In this document: piece after piece, positions 9,529 to 22,225 of the stretch
Position numbering within the stretch: the first letter of the stretch is position 1
Layout: every line of letters begins with the position of its first letter
DNA from: Hyphomicrobiales bacterium
GTDB taxonomy: Bacteria; Pseudomonadota; Alphaproteobacteria; Rhizobiales; Beijerinckiaceae
Length of the DNA: 64,000 nucleotides
NCBI GenBank assembly: GCA_017302635.1
Contig: JAFLCX010000002.1
Coordinates: 372,001-436,000 of the forward strand
Direction: 5' to 3'
Program-made: the position numbers and the translations under genes
The notes under the pieces: model-generated
What the model was told of the DNA's origin: nothing
The model's input: the letters and a program-made list of their open reading frames with translations, nothing else
Databases searched by the model: none

Positions 9529-10470
9529 ATGCCTGAACGCCGCGAGATCACCATGCCAGCCACCGCTTCCACTTCGATGAGTGCCCGCACCTGGGCCATG
9601 CTGCTGGCGCTTTCTGTGCTCTGGGGCGGCTCATTCCTGTTCATCGGTATTGCGGTTCGGGAATTGCCACCGCTGACTTTGGTGTTCGCCCGGGTTGTAA
9701 TCGCCTCTGCCATTCTGGTCGGCGTGGCAGTGCTGATGCGGCTGTCGTTCCGCTTGACGGGTGCGATCGCGCTGACGTTGCTGGGGATGTCCGTTCTGAA
9801 CAACGTCATCCCGTTCACACTGATTGTCTGGGCGCAGGGATCGATCCCGAGTGGGCTCGCCTCTATCCTGAATGCGACCACCCCGCTGTTCACTGTGGCC
9901 ATGCTGCATGCCGCGACGGACGAGAAGGCGGGGCGCCTGAAAATCTTCGGCGTCGTGATCGGCTTTCTTGGAGTTGCGGTCATGATGGGGCGCGATCTCG
10001 GGGCGCTCGGAGGTTCGGCACTGCTGCCGCAAGCCGCGGTCTTGGGAGCGGCGATGTCCTATGCCCTTTCAGGCCTTTGGAGCCGCCGCTTTGCCCGGCA
10101 GGGCATTCCTCCTCTGGTCGCGGCTGCCGGGCAGCTTTTCTGCTCAACATTGTTGCTCGCGCCGCTGATGCTGGTTGTCGATCGACCGTGGCTGCTGCCG
10201 ATCCCATCCTTGCAAGTCACGTTTGCTGTCCTCGCACTTGCGTTGCTGTCGACGGCGCTGGCCTACATCCTGTTTTTCCGCATTCTGGCGCTGGCTGGAG
10301 CGACGAACCTCTCGCTCGTCACGTTTCTCATTCCGGTGAGCGCTATCCTGCTCGGGATTGTGGTGCTCAACGAGAGCCTCAATGCCGCGCAAATCGCTGG
10401 GATGTTGCTGATTGGGATGGGCCTGGCGCTGATCGACGGTCGACTGTTCCGCCACGAGGAAGCGTCCTGA
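9529..10470 (+). CDS. DMT-family (EamA) transporter
   Basis: This 313-residue integral membrane protein has ten predicted helices in two EamA repeats (about 18-150 and 165-305). Typical family segments are VLWGGSFLFIGIAVRELPP near the N-terminus and ALAYILFFRILALAGATNLSLVTFLIPV in the second half. EamA proteins export metabolites or amino acids, or take up small molecules; the substrate is unknown. ATG 9529 is used; ATG 9553 has a slightly better ribosome site (GCGAGA) and would drop eight residues. Its stop codon overlaps the start of the next small gene by one base (TGATG), indicating translational coupling. Confidence 0.87.
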   Translation: MPERREITMPATASTSMSARTWAMLLALSVLWGGSFLFIGIAVRELPPLTLVFARVVIASAILVGVAVLMRLSFRLTGAIALTLLGMSVLNNVIPFTLIVWAQGSIPSGLASILNATTPLFTVAMLHAATDEKAGRLKIFGVVIGFLGVAVMMGRDLGALGGSALLPQAAVLGAAMSYALSGLWSRRFARQGIPPLVAAAGQLFCSTLLLAPLMLVVDRPWLLPIPSLQVTFAVLALALLSTALAYILFFRILALAGATNLSLVTFLIPVSAILLGIVVLNESLNAAQIAGMLLIGMGLALIDGRLFRHEEAS

Positions 10471-10688
10471 TGCTCGAAGCTTTTCCCGATGATGACGCGA
10501 AATGGGCTGCCTTTCTCGCGCGCGACCTCAGGGCTGACCGTCTGTTTTACGCAGGAGTGATCACTACCGGCATTTTCTGCCGGCCGATCTGCCCGGCGAG
10601 GCCCAAGCGCGATAATGTCCGGTTTTTCGACACGCGCGAAGCCTGTCTTGCGTCCGGCTTCCGGGCCTGCAAGCGCTGCAAGCCCTGA
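10470..10688 (+). CDS. Stand-alone Ada metal-binding domain protein (possible truncated Ada)
   Basis: This 72-residue protein is almost exactly the N-terminal zinc domain of Ada. It has DRLFYAGVITTGIFCRPICPARPKR, split here as FYAGV, TTGIFCRPIC and ARPKR, then NVRFF and ACKRCKP, with the four ligand cysteines in FC..IC and C.RC. In Ada the first of these accepts methyl groups from DNA phosphotriesters. The AraC and methyltransferase domains are absent: the frame stops right after CKP and nothing similar follows. It is either an isolated domain protein or a remnant. The overlap with the DMT gene stop suggests it is still translated. Confidence 0.7.
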   Translation: MLEAFPDDDAKWAAFLARDLRADRLFYAGVITTGIFCRPICPARPKRDNVRFFDTREACLASGFRACKRCKP

Positions 10689-10689
10689 A

Positions 10690-10723
10690 TTTTTGCGTCA
10701 GATATCCCCAATTCACGCAAAAA
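10690..10723. terminator. Inverted repeat after the Ada-domain gene, possible terminator
   Basis: TTTTTGCGT (10690-10698) and ACGCAAAAA (10715-10723) are exact reverse complements separated by 16 bases, immediately after the stop at 10688. The wide loop and A/T-rich outer arms make a weak, bidirectional terminator possible. It could also be a protein site upstream of the acyl-CoA ligase gene. Confidence 0.35.
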
Positions 10724-10832
10724 AGCCGTTCTGTCTTGCACTGGGGGCTGGACGGGATAGCATTTGCGCGTCAGAACACGATCGTTCATATATAAACAAA
10801 CGACGTGATCAACGCGTCGGGGGAGGACGACA

Positions 10833-12509
10833 ATGGACCCGAACACCCGCCCTTGGCTGGCGCATTATCCCGATGCTGTGCCCGCCGACATCGACATCGC
10901 GCGGCTGCCGACGCTGAACACGTTGCTTGAGAAAAGCTTTCGCGATTATGCAGACCGCCCGGCCTTCATCTCATTCGGAAAGACACTGACTTTTGGCGAG
11001 ATCGAAGCCAAGGCCAAGGCTGTTGCCGGCTGGCTTCAGGCTCAGGGGCTGCAGAAGGGCGCGCGTGTCGCGATCATGATGCCGAATGTGATGGCCTATC
11101 CAGCCAGCCTGTTTGGCGTGCTGCTCGGCGGTTTCACGGTCGTGAACGTCAACCCGCTCTACACCCCGCGTGAACTCACGCATCAGCTCAACGATTCAGG
11201 CGCCGAGGCCATCATCGTGCTCGAGAATTTCGCGCATGTGGTTGAGGAGGCCTTGCCGCAGACAGGCGTGAAGAAGGTGATTGTGGCGAAGGCGGGAGAT
11301 CTGCTCGGTCTCAAGGGTGCAATTGTCTCGTTCGTGGCGAAATACGTCAAAAAGGTCGTGCCCGGCTGGATGATCCCCCAGGCTGTTCCGTTTTCGGAAG
11401 TTATTGCGGTCGGAGCCAAAGCTGGACTGCGACCTGTCACCGTCTCCGTCGATGATGTCGCCTTCCTGCAATATACCGGGGGCACGACAGGCGTTGCGAA
11501 GGGAGCCACGCTCACGCACCGCAATGTTTCTGCCAATATCGCGCAGGCCGATGCCATGCTTGGCTGGGCGATCACGAAGGAACCCAACAATGTGATGGTG
11601 ACGGCCCTGCCGCTCTATCACATCTTCGCGCTGACCTGCTGCTGCATGTTCATGATGAAAATCGGGGCGGCCTGCCTTCTCATCGCGAACCCGCGCGATA
11701 TCCCCGGTTTCATCAAGATTCTGAAATCGACCCGTTTCACTCTGATGTCCGGCGTCAACACGCTTTACAATGCGCTCGCCAACCACCCCGAGATCAAGAG
11801 CGTCGATTTCTCCAACCTCACCTTCTCGGTTGCGGGGGGCATGGCCACCCAGCAGGCGGTCGCGCAGAAATGGAAAGCGCTGACGGGGTGCTCGATCGTA
11901 GAGGGCTACGGCCTCTCCGAGACCGCGCCGGTGGCTTCGATCAACCGGCCGGATATCGAGAGTTTTACGGGCGCCATCGGTTATCCTGTACCCTCGACCG
12001 ATTTCGACCTGCGTGATGCTTCCGGGCAATCGGTTGCGGCCGGAGAGCCGGGGGAGATCTGCATCCGCGGCCCGCAGGTGATGAAGGGCTACTGGAACCG
12101 CCCGGATGAAACCGCGAAGGTGATGACGGCTGACGGCTATTTCCGCTCCGGCGATGTCGGCATCCTGCTGCCGAGCGGCATGTTCAAGATCGTCGATCGC
12201 CTGAAGGACATGATCCTTGTCTCGGGTTTCAACGTCTATCCCAACGAGGTCGAGGATGTGCTTGCCTCGCATCCCGGCGTGCTGGAAGTCGCGGTGATCG
12301 GCGTGCCGGACGAGCATTCGGGCGAGGCGGTCGCGGCCTATATCGTCAAGCGGGAGGCGGACACGACCGCCGAAAGCATCAAGGCTTTCGCGCGGGAGAA
12401 TCTGACGGCCTACAAGGTGCCCAAGCACATTCATTTCCGTGAGGCTCTGCCGAAAACTCCGGTCGGCAAGGTGTTGCGCCGCATGCTGCGTGACGAGGTG
12501 GAGGCCTGA
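10833..12509 (+). CDS. fadD: Long-chain fatty acid--CoA ligase
   Basis: This 558-residue member of the ANL superfamily activates fatty acids to acyl-CoA through an acyl-AMP intermediate, feeding beta-oxidation or lipid synthesis. The AMP-binding motif FLQYTGGTTGVAKGATLTH begins near residue 211. Further motifs are GYGLSETAP, GYFRSGDVG, VDRLKDMILVSGFNVYP and the C-terminal catalytic lysine in KTPVGKVLRR. A good GGGGGAGGA ribosome site precedes the ATG. The leader contains a near-palindromic AT-rich site, GTTCATATATAAAC at 10784-10797, that could be a -10 region or an operator for a fatty-acid regulator. No other beta-oxidation gene is adjacent. Confidence 0.92.
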   Translation: MDPNTRPWLAHYPDAVPADIDIARLPTLNTLLEKSFRDYADRPAFISFGKTLTFGEIEAKAKAVAGWLQAQGLQKGARVAIMMPNVMAYPASLFGVLLGGFTVVNVNPLYTPRELTHQLNDSGAEAIIVLENFAHVVEEALPQTGVKKVIVAKAGDLLGLKGAIVSFVAKYVKKVVPGWMIPQAVPFSEVIAVGAKAGLRPVTVSVDDVAFLQYTGGTTGVAKGATLTHRNVSANIAQADAMLGWAITKEPNNVMVTALPLYHIFALTCCCMFMMKIGAACLLIANPRDIPGFIKILKSTRFTLMSGVNTLYNALANHPEIKSVDFSNLTFSVAGGMATQQAVAQKWKALTGCSIVEGYGLSETAPVASINRPDIESFTGAIGYPVPSTDFDLRDASGQSVAAGEPGEICIRGPQVMKGYWNRPDETAKVMTADGYFRSGDVGILLPSGMFKIVDRLKDMILVSGFNVYPNEVEDVLASHPGVLEVAVIGVPDEHSGEAVAAYIVKREADTTAESIKAFARENLTAYKVPKHIHFREALPKTPVGKVLRRMLRDEVEA

Positions 12510-12600
12510 GCCTTCACTCTTCCCACGCCCTTGTGATTTGGCGGTTGGTGGGTGTGAGCATAACCTTGCGGCTAAGCTCACCAAACCATCGAGGCTGGCC

Positions 12601-13557
12601 ATGAATGTTATCCACCGCAAGGGCTGGGAAATCCCCGAAAATCAGGCCACGCCCGAAGCGGTTGCCATGAACCGCCGGGCCTTGCTCGCCGGTGCGGGAG
12701 CGGCAGGTTTGCTTCTCGCCTCTGGCCCAGCGCGTGCAAATGACCCCGCCCCGACCGACGCGCTGCACCCTTATCCGCGCAACCCGGCCTACACGATCGA
12801 ACGCGAGCTGACGCCCGAGGCCATCACCTCGCGCTACAACAATTTCTATGAATTCGGCACCTCGAAGAACATCTGGCAGGCGGCGCAGGCGCTGAAAACC
12901 CGGCCGTGGACCATCAAAGTCGAGGGGCTGGTCGAGAAGCCGTTCGAGATCGGGATCGATGATCTCATCGCCGCCATGCCGCGCGAGGAGCGGCTCTATC
13001 GCTTCCGCTGCGTCGAGGCATGGTCGATGACCGTGCCGTGGTCCGGCTTTCCGATGAAGGCGTTTCTCGATCGCGCGAAGCCGCTCTCATCAGCGAAATA
13101 TGTGCGGATGGATACGTTCGTCGATGCCCGCATGGCGCCTGGGCAGGCGCAGAACATCTTCTACCCCTGGCCCTATCAGGAGGCGATCACCGTCGCCGAG
13201 GCCGCCAACGATCTCGCCTTTCTGGTCACCGGCATCTATGGCAAGCCGCTGCCGAAGCAGTTCGGCGCGCCGTTGCGCCTCGCCTTGCCGTGGAAATACG
13301 GGTTCAAATCCGTGAAATCCATCAACCGCATCGTCTTCACCGATACGCGCCCGAAAAGCTTCTGGGAGACGCTGCAAAGCGCTGAATACGGCTTCTGGGC
13401 CAATGTGAACCCGGAGGTCGCGCATCCGCGCTGGAGTCAGGCGACCGAGGAGGTTCTGGGCGAGAACCGGCGCATCCCCACGCAGCTTTTCAACGGCTAT
13501 GGCGAGCAGGTCGCCGGGCTCTACAAGGGGCTCGAAAAGGAGCGGCTGTGGGCGTGA
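12601..13557 (+). CDS. msrP: Protein-methionine-sulfoxide reductase catalytic subunit MsrP
   Basis: This 318-residue periplasmic molybdoenzyme (YedY family) reduces methionine sulfoxide in envelope proteins. A Tat signal is visible at MNRRALLAGAGAAG (arginines 25-26), ending near ARAND. The molybdopterin cysteine lies in YRFRCVEAWSM at about C137. The segments YNNFYEFGTSK, PWTIKVEGLV and LPWKYGFKSVKSI are diagnostic for the family. MsrP normally takes electrons from the membrane haem protein MsrQ, usually encoded next door; no msrQ is seen here, so it must be elsewhere or absent. Confidence 0.93.
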   Translation: MNVIHRKGWEIPENQATPEAVAMNRRALLAGAGAAGLLLASGPARANDPAPTDALHPYPRNPAYTIERELTPEAITSRYNNFYEFGTSKNIWQAAQALKTRPWTIKVEGLVEKPFEIGIDDLIAAMPREERLYRFRCVEAWSMTVPWSGFPMKAFLDRAKPLSSAKYVRMDTFVDARMAPGQAQNIFYPWPYQEAITVAEAANDLAFLVTGIYGKPLPKQFGAPLRLALPWKYGFKSVKSINRIVFTDTRPKSFWETLQSAEYGFWANVNPEVAHPRWSQATEEVLGENRRIPTQLFNGYGEQVAGLYKGLEKERLWA

Positions 13558-13566
13558 GGAATGGCC

Positions 13567-13971
13567 TCAGAACTCACCTTCCACGACTTCGACGTTGAAA
13601 TGAATGGTGGAAACGTAAGGTTGCCCTTGGTTGTTGATCGCATTGAGTTGCACGGTGACGCGATCTTGTCCTGTCTTCAGTGGCGAGAGTCTGACTGTAT
13701 AGTGACCTGTGCGGATTTCCCCCAATGAGAAACCATCAACGACAGAAAAACCTTTCCGAAAATTTGTGCTTGAGCCGAACGCAAAACGACACCAACGTTT
13801 TGTCTCTGTCTTGTCGAAGCGCCGCATTTTCCAGCTCAACGTCAAGGTGCAGCCATGACAAAGGTATGCGAAGTCTTGAAGACGACAGCTGGCCGCTTGA
13901 GTAGATTGAGTGGATAGACCAAATAAGCTGACTGAAATTGCTAAAGCAGCCGTTTTAAAAATACGATTCAT
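13567..13971 (-). CDS. Hypothetical exported protein
   Basis: 134 residues. The N-terminus MNRIFKTAALAISVSLFGLSTQSTQA is a clear signal peptide. The mature part has four or five cysteines (ASCRLQDFAYLCHGCTL, later WCRF) and beta-rich segments such as HYTVRLSPLKTGQDRVTVQL. I recognise no family. ATG 13971 is well supported by GAGGGGAAG just upstream; longer starts are unlikely. Base use is more AT-rich than the neighbours, which hints at recent acquisition or weak selection. It lies seven bases downstream of the LysR gene on the same strand and may be co-transcribed with it. Confidence 0.7.
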   Translation of the reverse strand: MNRIFKTAALAISVSLFGLSTQSTQAASCRLQDFAYLCHGCTLTLSWKMRRFDKTETKRWCRFAFGSSTNFRKGFSVVDGFSLGEIRTGHYTVRLSPLKTGQDRVTVQLNAINNQGQPYVSTIHFNVEVVEGEF

Positions 13972-13978
13972 CTTCCCC

Positions 13979-14869
13979 TCAATATACCCAACGTTGCGCC
14001 TTGCTGACCAGAAAGTCGCGGAAAACTTGCACGCGCGCAACCCCTTTTAATGCTTCGGGGAAAACAAGGTAACAGTCGAGCTGCGGCATGGTTTCACCTT
14101 GCAGCAATTGCACCAGAGGCGAGGCCTGATCGACCGCGTAATCCGGCAGCACGGCGATGCCCGCACCGCTTGAAGCCGCATGCAGCAGGGCGGTGAGTGA
14201 ATTCACCACCAGCGCCGGCTGCCTCGGTTCGCGCCGTTCGCGTCCAGCGGTGCAATGCCAGTTGATATCGGCGAGGTAGCTCGGAATATCGCCGCCGAAT
14301 GCCACGAGGCGATGCTCGTCGAGGTCTGCCACCACTTTCGGCGTGCCGAAGCGCTTGAGGTAATCGGGCGAGGCATAGACATGGAAATGCACCGCGAAAA
14401 GTCGGCGCCGAATCAGGTCCGCCTGCTGCGGCGCACGCAGGCGGAGCGCCACATCGGCCTCGCGCATGGCGAGATCAAGCTCGTCATCTGTGAGGATGAC
14501 CTGCAGCCGGATATCGGAATAAAGGTCGAGAAATTCGCTGAGGCGCGGCGTGAGCCAGATGCCGCCGAGCGCGACATTGGCGGTGATTTTCAGCTCGCCA
14601 TTCGGCTTTTCGCGGCTGTCCGTGAGGCTCAGGCGGGTCTGTTCGAGTTTGGTCACGAGTTCGCGCGCGGTGCGGAACAGCATCTCGCCCTGTTCGGTCA
14701 GCACCAGCCCGCGCGCATGGCGGTGAAACAATGGTACATCAAGCTCGGTTTCAAGCGCCGAGACCTGCCGCGACACCGCCGATTGCGATAGCCCCAGCAA
14801 TTCCCCCGCGCGTGTCAGGCTGCCGGCTTCTGCCGCCGCATAAAAGATGCGGACCCGATCCCAATCCAT
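13979..14869 (-). CDS. LysR-family transcriptional regulator
   Basis: This 296-residue protein has the LysR N-terminal winged helix-turn-helix: WDRVRIFYAAAEAGSLTRAGELLGLSQSAVSRQVSALE lies at residues 3-40 (quoted here only as landmarks W3, S22 and Q45). The substrate-binding half has a typical LysR layout with GELKITANVALGG and AGAGIAVLPDYAV. It lies on the same strand as trxB, 129 bases downstream of its stop. The target and inducer are unknown. Two hairpins directly upstream (14888-14928) may form its own operator or act as a barrier to read-through from trxB. Confidence 0.9.
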   Translation of the reverse strand: MDWDRVRIFYAAAEAGSLTRAGELLGLSQSAVSRQVSALETELDVPLFHRHARGLVLTEQGEMLFRTARELVTKLEQTRLSLTDSREKPNGELKITANVALGGIWLTPRLSEFLDLYSDIRLQVILTDDELDLAMREADVALRLRAPQQADLIRRRLFAVHFHVYASPDYLKRFGTPKVVADLDEHRLVAFGGDIPSYLADINWHCTAGRERREPRQPALVVNSLTALLHAASSGAGIAVLPDYAVDQASPLVQLLQGETMPQLDCYLVFPEALKGVARVQVFRDFLVSKAQRWVY

Positions 14870-14887
14870 ACCCGTCTCCCGATTCGA

Positions 14888-14928
14888 GGAATGCTGTTTC
14901 GCATTCCCACTCTGCGTATTTTGCAGAG
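14888..14928 (-). promoter_or_regulatory. Two tandem hairpins upstream of the LysR gene
   Basis: GGAATGC/GCATTCC (14888-14894 and 14901-14907) and CTCTGC/GCAGAG (14910-14915 and 14923-14928) are two perfect inverted repeats only two bases apart. They lie between the trxB stop at 14999 and the LysR start at 14869. They may be paired regulator sites for LysR autoregulation, or a terminator for trxB that lacks a good U tract. Confidence 0.4.
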
Positions 14929-14998
14929 GGGAGACAAGAGAATTGCGTGGCTGACAATCAGCTTGGGCACAGAATCAATATTGGATGCCCGAGCGGCG

Positions 14999-15961
14999 CT
15001 ATTCCGCAGCCACTTTCGTCGCCGCATTGGCAATGAGAAAGCGGTCAGCTTCCAGTGCCGCCATGCAGCCGAGCCCGGCGGCTGTCACGGCCTGGCGGAA
15101 CACGTCATCGGCGACATCGCCCGCCGCGAAAACGCCGGGAATATTGGTCTGGGTCGTGCCCGGAACCACCTTCAGATAGCCGTTGTCGCGCATCTCGACC
15201 TGTCCCTTGAAGAGACCCGAGGCCGGCTCGTGGCCGATCGCGACGAAGACGCCGTGGGTCGGAACATCGCTTAGCGCGCTGGTGCGCGTGTTTCTCAACC
15301 GCACATGGGTGACGCCCAACGGTTCTTTGGTGCCGCAGATTTCATCAATCGCGCTATCCCAGACAACCGTGATATTGGCCTTCGCGAACAGCCGCTCCTG
15401 CAAGATCCGCTCGGCCTTGAAGCTGTCGCGCCGGTGCACGACTGTGACCTTCTTCGCGAGATTCGAGAGGTAAAGCGCCTCTTCCACGGCCGAATTGCCG
15501 CCGCCGACCACCACGACATCCTTGCCGCGATAGAAAAAGCCGTCGCAGGTGGCGCAGGCCGAAACGCCGAAGCCCTTGAAGGTTTCTTCGGACGGAATGC
15601 CGAGCCACTTCGCTTTGGCACCCGTGGCGATGATCAGCGTATCGCATGAATAGTGCGCGCCGGAATCGCCTGTCAGTCGGAAGGGGCGGCGCGAAAGATC
15701 GACCGCAACGATATGGTCGGAGACCATCTCGGTGCCGACATGCTCGGCCTGCGCCTTCATCTGCTCCATCAGCCACGGGCCCTGAATGGCCTCGGCGAAA
15801 CCGGGATAATTCTCGACATCGGTGGTGATCATCAATTGGCCACCGGGCTCGAAGCCGGAGATCAGCATCGGTTTCATCATGGCGCGGGCCGCATAGATCG
15901 CGGCTGTGTAACCGGCCGGGCCGGAGCCGATGATGATGACCTTGGCGTGCTTGGCGCTCAT
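14999..15961 (-). CDS. trxB: Thioredoxin-disulfide reductase
   Basis: This 320-residue flavoprotein passes electrons from NADPH to thioredoxin in the cytoplasm. The FAD-binding [16 protein letters not shown] is near residue 12, the redox pair is CATC at about C136/C139 followed by DG, and the NADPH site [15 protein letters not shown] follows. The C-terminal FAD motif [12 protein letters not shown] is intact. Length matches E. coli TrxB. The start codon overlaps the stop of the upstream ELM1-family gene by four bases (ATGA), so the two are translationally coupled. Confidence 0.95.
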   Translation of the reverse strand: MSAKHAKVIIIGSGPAGYTAAIYAARAMMKPMLISGFEPGGQLMITTDVENYPGFAEAIQGPWLMEQMKAQAEHVGTEMVSDHIVAVDLSRRPFRLTGDSGAHYSCDTLIIATGAKAKWLGIPSEETFKGFGVSACATCDGFFYRGKDVVVVGGGNSAVEEALYLSNLAKKVTVVHRRDSFKAERILQERLFAKANITVVWDSAIDEICGTKEPLGVTHVRLRNTRTSALSDVPTHGVFVAIGHEPASGLFKGQVEMRDNGYLKVVPGTTQTNIPGVFAAGDVADDVFRQAVTAAGLGCMAALEADRFLIANAATKVAAE

Positions 15962-16929
15962 GGCGAAACCTTCTTGTGCAAATGCTGCGCGTAGCCGCGC
16001 GCCAGATGAATGGCGATCACGGGGGTGGCATCAATCGGCTCATAGGTAAAGTCTTCGAGCTGGCCTTGAAAGGGGCGGATCGCGCCGAGACGTTCAAGTT
16101 CACGCAAATGTTGGTCAATCTTGGGTGAACCACCCGTGGGACGAAAGACCAGAACCGGCCGGCCGCTCGCCACAGCCTCACCGACCATGTTGGTGGAGTC
16201 GGCAGTGACAAGGAGTGTATCCGCTTGCGCAAGGATCGCGAGGTAGGGGTTTTCGCCTGTTCCGTCCCAGAAGAAGCCACCGGTTTCTTGCGCCAACACC
16301 CGAACTGCATCGGCAAGGCCGGGAGGCGTCCGGCGGGAGGGCGTCACGGCGAGTGTCGCACCTTCCTGCGCGATGACCCGCAGGCCGGCGAGCAATCGCG
16401 CCTCGTCTTCCGGCGCGAAGCGGAAATCCTTCGAGTTTCCGCCGAGTACAACACCAAGCTTGTGCCGTCCGTCCGTTGGCCAGATCGGTGTTCCCGCGCG
16501 CGCCTCGGCCAGTTTTTCGGACGAGAAACGGTGCGGCCCGGTCAAGGTTGTCAGCACATTCGCCCCTCGGAGCCGATCATGCTGCGGCACCCAAAGGAAG
16601 TCCGCCGTGCCGGCGCCCGCGCGAGGGTCCTTCAGGAAAACCGTGAAAACGCGCCCGCCACTGGCGGACTTCAGATGACGCAGATAGGCCGCCGCCCGCC
16701 GCCCGGAGGCAATCGCGAGATCGGGAAATGGCGGAGCCAGCGGACTCCCCGGCCGGTTCGGCACCTCACGCGGATCGATCGGCCCCCAGGGCATGAGGGC
16801 GGCAAATAGCGCGCGCGGTTTCACAACGCGGCTTTCTGCGGCGAGCCCCAGCCGTTCGGCGACACCAACGCATTGGGCGAGATCGCCCATTTTCCCGTCG
16901 GTGATCAGCCAGCATCGCGCGCCCTCCAT
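15958..16929 (-). CDS. Mitochondrial fission ELM1-family protein (putative glycosyltransferase fold)
   Basis: About 323 residues from ATG 16929. The N-terminal [22 protein letters not shown], the middle [12 protein letters not shown], and the late [22 protein letters not shown] mark the bacterial ELM1 (GT-B-like) family. Its biochemical role in bacteria is unknown; the plant relative affects mitochondrial division. The frame stays open upstream to ATG 17070, but that would overlap the start of the divergent Lrp gene. ATG 16929 places the conserved TDGK motif at the usual N-terminal position; TTG 16980 is another option. It is coupled to trxB by a four-base overlap. Confidence 0.8.
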   Translation of the reverse strand: MEGARCWLITDGKMGDLAQCVGVAERLGLAAESRVVKPRALFAALMPWGPIDPREVPNRPGSPLAPPFPDLAIASGRRAAAYLRHLKSASGGRVFTVFLKDPRAGAGTADFLWVPQHDRLRGANVLTTLTGPHRFSSEKLAEARAGTPIWPTDGRHKLGVVLGGNSKDFRFAPEDEARLLAGLRVIAQEGATLAVTPSRRTPPGLADAVRVLAQETGGFFWDGTGENPYLAILAQADTLLVTADSTNMVGEAVASGRPVLVFRPTGGSPKIDQHLRELERLGAIRPFQGQLEDFTYEPIDATPVIAIHLARGYAQHLHKKVSP

Positions 16930-17068
16930 CAGGGCCTGCGCCTCAGCCAGCGTTTCGATTTCGGGGGATGAGACGGTCAACAGAGGTTCTTTCGCGTGGT
17001 CGTGCAGTTGTTTCGCGCGGGTCAGGCGGTTATCGTCTGCCTCATTCCGCTTGTCTACAGAGCCAAAC

Positions 17069-17536
17069 ATGCCGCGCAGTATCGAACTCGACAGCCTCGA
17101 CTGGAAGATTCTGGCCGAGCTTCAGGCCGATGGCTCTCTCACCAATGTCGAACTGGCCCGCCGGGTCGGTCTTACACCGCCGCCCTGCCTGCGCCGGGTG
17201 CGTACGTTGCGCGATGCCGGATTGATCCGGGGTTTCCGCGCGATTCTGGACACCAAAGCTCTGGGCTATTCGGTCATCTGTTTCGCCTTCGTGCAGCTCG
17301 CGAGCCAGTCTGGTGCCGACCTCGCCGCCTTCGTGAAGCGCGCCGCCTCGATGCCTCAGGTGCGTGAATGCTGGACCATGTCAGGCGATATCGACTTCGT
17401 GATGAAATGCGTGACGAGCGATCTCGGCGCTTTCCAGAATTTCGTATCCGAGCTGACAGCTGTGCCGAATGTGCGCAATGTGCGCACGGCGCTGACGCTG
17501 GCAAAGGTGAAGGATGAGGGGCTGGTGCCGTTCTGA
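17069..17536 (+). CDS. Lrp/AsnC-family transcriptional regulator
   Basis: This 155-residue protein begins MPRSIELDSLDWKILAELQADG, with an AsnC-type helix-turn-helix (NVELARRVGLTPPPCLRRVRTL) at about 20-45. An effector-binding RAM domain follows (GYSVICFAFVQLA to VRNVRTALTLAKVKDEG). Such regulators form octamers and respond to amino acids. The start faces the ELM1-trxB operon on the other strand, so it may regulate itself or that operon. A dispersed repeat lies just after the stop codon. Confidence 0.92.
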   Translation: MPRSIELDSLDWKILAELQADGSLTNVELARRVGLTPPPCLRRVRTLRDAGLIRGFRAILDTKALGYSVICFAFVQLASQSGADLAAFVKRAASMPQVRECWTMSGDIDFVMKCVTSDLGAFQNFVSELTAVPNVRNVRTALTLAKVKDEGLVPF

Positions 17537-17547
17537 TTCCTGAATTC

Positions 17548-17625
17548 GTTGTTTTGACGCATTTTCGCTGTCGCAGACCTTCGGTTCTTCACTCGAACCG
17601 GAAACCACTTCGCTTGAAAATGCTC
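17548..17625 (-). repeat. Dispersed intergenic repeat, copy A
   Basis: Read on the minus strand, it starts GAGCATTTTCAAGCGAAGTG and continues with CCGGTTCGAGTGAAGAACCG, which folds as CGGTTC/GAACCG, then a GCGAAAATGCGTCAAAACAAC tail (first and last bases of the tail at about 17568 and 17548). It closely matches copies B (36146-36220) and C (51484-51552). It sits between the stops of the Lrp gene and the convergent secreted-protein gene. Confidence 0.75.
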
Positions 17626-17630
17626 TCGCT

Positions 17631-18143
17631 TCACCGCCGTGCGTAGCGCACCGCCCACTGCGCCATTGCCGCCATCAACGCTTCGACCCGGCGCGATTCG
17701 TTATAGGGACCGAAACCCGGTCCGCCGCTATCGGCCGGTGATGCCACCAGCATTGTTCGTGCGTAGAGCACACGCCCGCGTGCATCCTGCACCTCCATCA
17801 AGCCCCCGATGGAGTCTGGCATGCTCATGCCGAAACGCGTGCGGCCGAAGGGCATACCGCCGTCATGCGAGAGGTAGACCTCGTTGACGATCACCACCAA
17901 CCGCGCACCCGGTGGGTAGCCCTGAACGTCGCTTTCGCGCAATTCGCGCATGAGATGAGCCGGCAGGCTTTGGCGGATATGCCCCGAAAGCGCGTTGACG
18001 CCCTGAATCTGGACGGACACCCCGACCCGAGCCAGCGATTGGGCCTGAACGACCTTCGCGGCCATTGCCATCAAGACGGCCGCGAGCAGTGCAAAGACAG
18101 CACGCCGGATCAGGTTATCGGAAGGCGACTTCCACAACCTCAT
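17631..18143 (-). CDS. Hypothetical exported protein
   Basis: 170 residues. Positively charged residues precede a hydrophobic stretch ([22 protein letters not shown]) that looks like a signal peptide. The mature part has no recognised domain; [19 protein letters not shown] and [13 protein letters not shown] suggest a small alpha/beta periplasmic fold. The ATG at 18143 lies inside the greA coding end (29-base overlap), but a strong GGAGGGAAG ribosome site just before it supports this start. It is therefore probably translated from the greA transcript. Confidence 0.75.
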   Translation of the reverse strand: MRLWKSPSDNLIRRAVFALLAAVLMAMAAKVVQAQSLARVGVSVQIQGVNALSGHIRQSLPAHLMRELRESDVQGYPPGARLVVIVNEVYLSHDGGMPFGRTRFGMSMPDSIGGLMEVQDARGRVLYARTMLVASPADSGGPGFGPYNESRRVEALMAAMAQWAVRYARR

Positions 18144-18588
18144 AGCTCTTCCCTCCGCCCGGCGCGTTCACCTCGACCGAATCGCCGATGGTCTTGCCAA
18201 TGAGTGCCCGAGCAATAGGCGATGAAATTGAAACGCGACCTGAACGGACATCAGCTTCGAGATCGCCCACGATCTGGTAGGTTTTCTCTTCCTCCGTGTC
18301 TTCATCGACGAGTTTCACGGTAGCGCCAAACTTCACGGTCTTGCCGGTGAGTTTGGTCACATCGATGATTTCGGCGCGGCTGATGATGCTTTCCAGCTCG
18401 GTGATGCGACCCTCATTATGGGATTGTGCCTCTTTCGCGCTCGAATATTCAGCGTTTTCCGAAAGGTCGCCATGCGCCCGCGCTTCCTGAATGGCGAGGA
18501 TGATGCGCGGCCGTTCGACGGCTTGCCGGTGCTTCAACTCGTCTTCCAGGGCCTTGAAGCCCGTCCCAGTCATCGGAATCCGTTCCAT
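18115..18588 (-). CDS. greA: Transcription elongation factor GreA
   Basis: This 157-residue protein rescues backtracked RNA polymerase by stimulating cleavage of the transcript. The N-terminal coiled coil carries [21 protein letters not shown] (split as [11 protein letters not shown] and [10 protein letters not shown]), including the Asp-Glu tip residues. The C-terminal domain contains [22 protein letters not shown] sequence (here [18 protein letters not shown]). Length is normal. The first residues [18 protein letters not shown] fit the family start. It lies about 100 bases downstream of carB behind a strong terminator, so it probably has its own promoter. Confidence 0.95.
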   Translation of the reverse strand: MERIPMTGTGFKALEDELKHRQAVERPRIILAIQEARAHGDLSENAEYSSAKEAQSHNEGRITELESIISRAEIIDVTKLTGKTVKFGATVKLVDEDTEEEKTYQIVGDLEADVRSGRVSISSPIARALIGKTIGDSVEVNAPGGGKSYEVVEVAFR

Positions 18589-18604
18589 CGGATTTCACCT
18601 CGGC

Positions 18605-18639
18605 AAAAAAGAAAAACCGTCCCCGCTCCGAAGAGCGGG
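18605..18639 (-). terminator. Rho-independent terminator after carB
   Basis: On the minus strand CCCGCTC (18639-18633) and GAGCGGG (18628-18622) close on a stable TTCG loop. GACGG and then TTTTTCTTTTTT (18616-18605) follow. Position and shape fit termination of carB before greA. Confidence 0.8.
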
Positions 18640-18688
18640 AACCGGTGCAACCTGTTCGAAAAGCCGGCTCCTGCCGACCCCCAGCACT

Positions 18689-22225
<3,537 letters not shown>

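Noticed and set aside
16930..17070. A longer ELM1-family protein starting at 17070
   Set aside because: The start codon would overlap the divergent Lrp start codon, leaving no promoter space for either, and the conserved TDGK motif would lie unusually far in.
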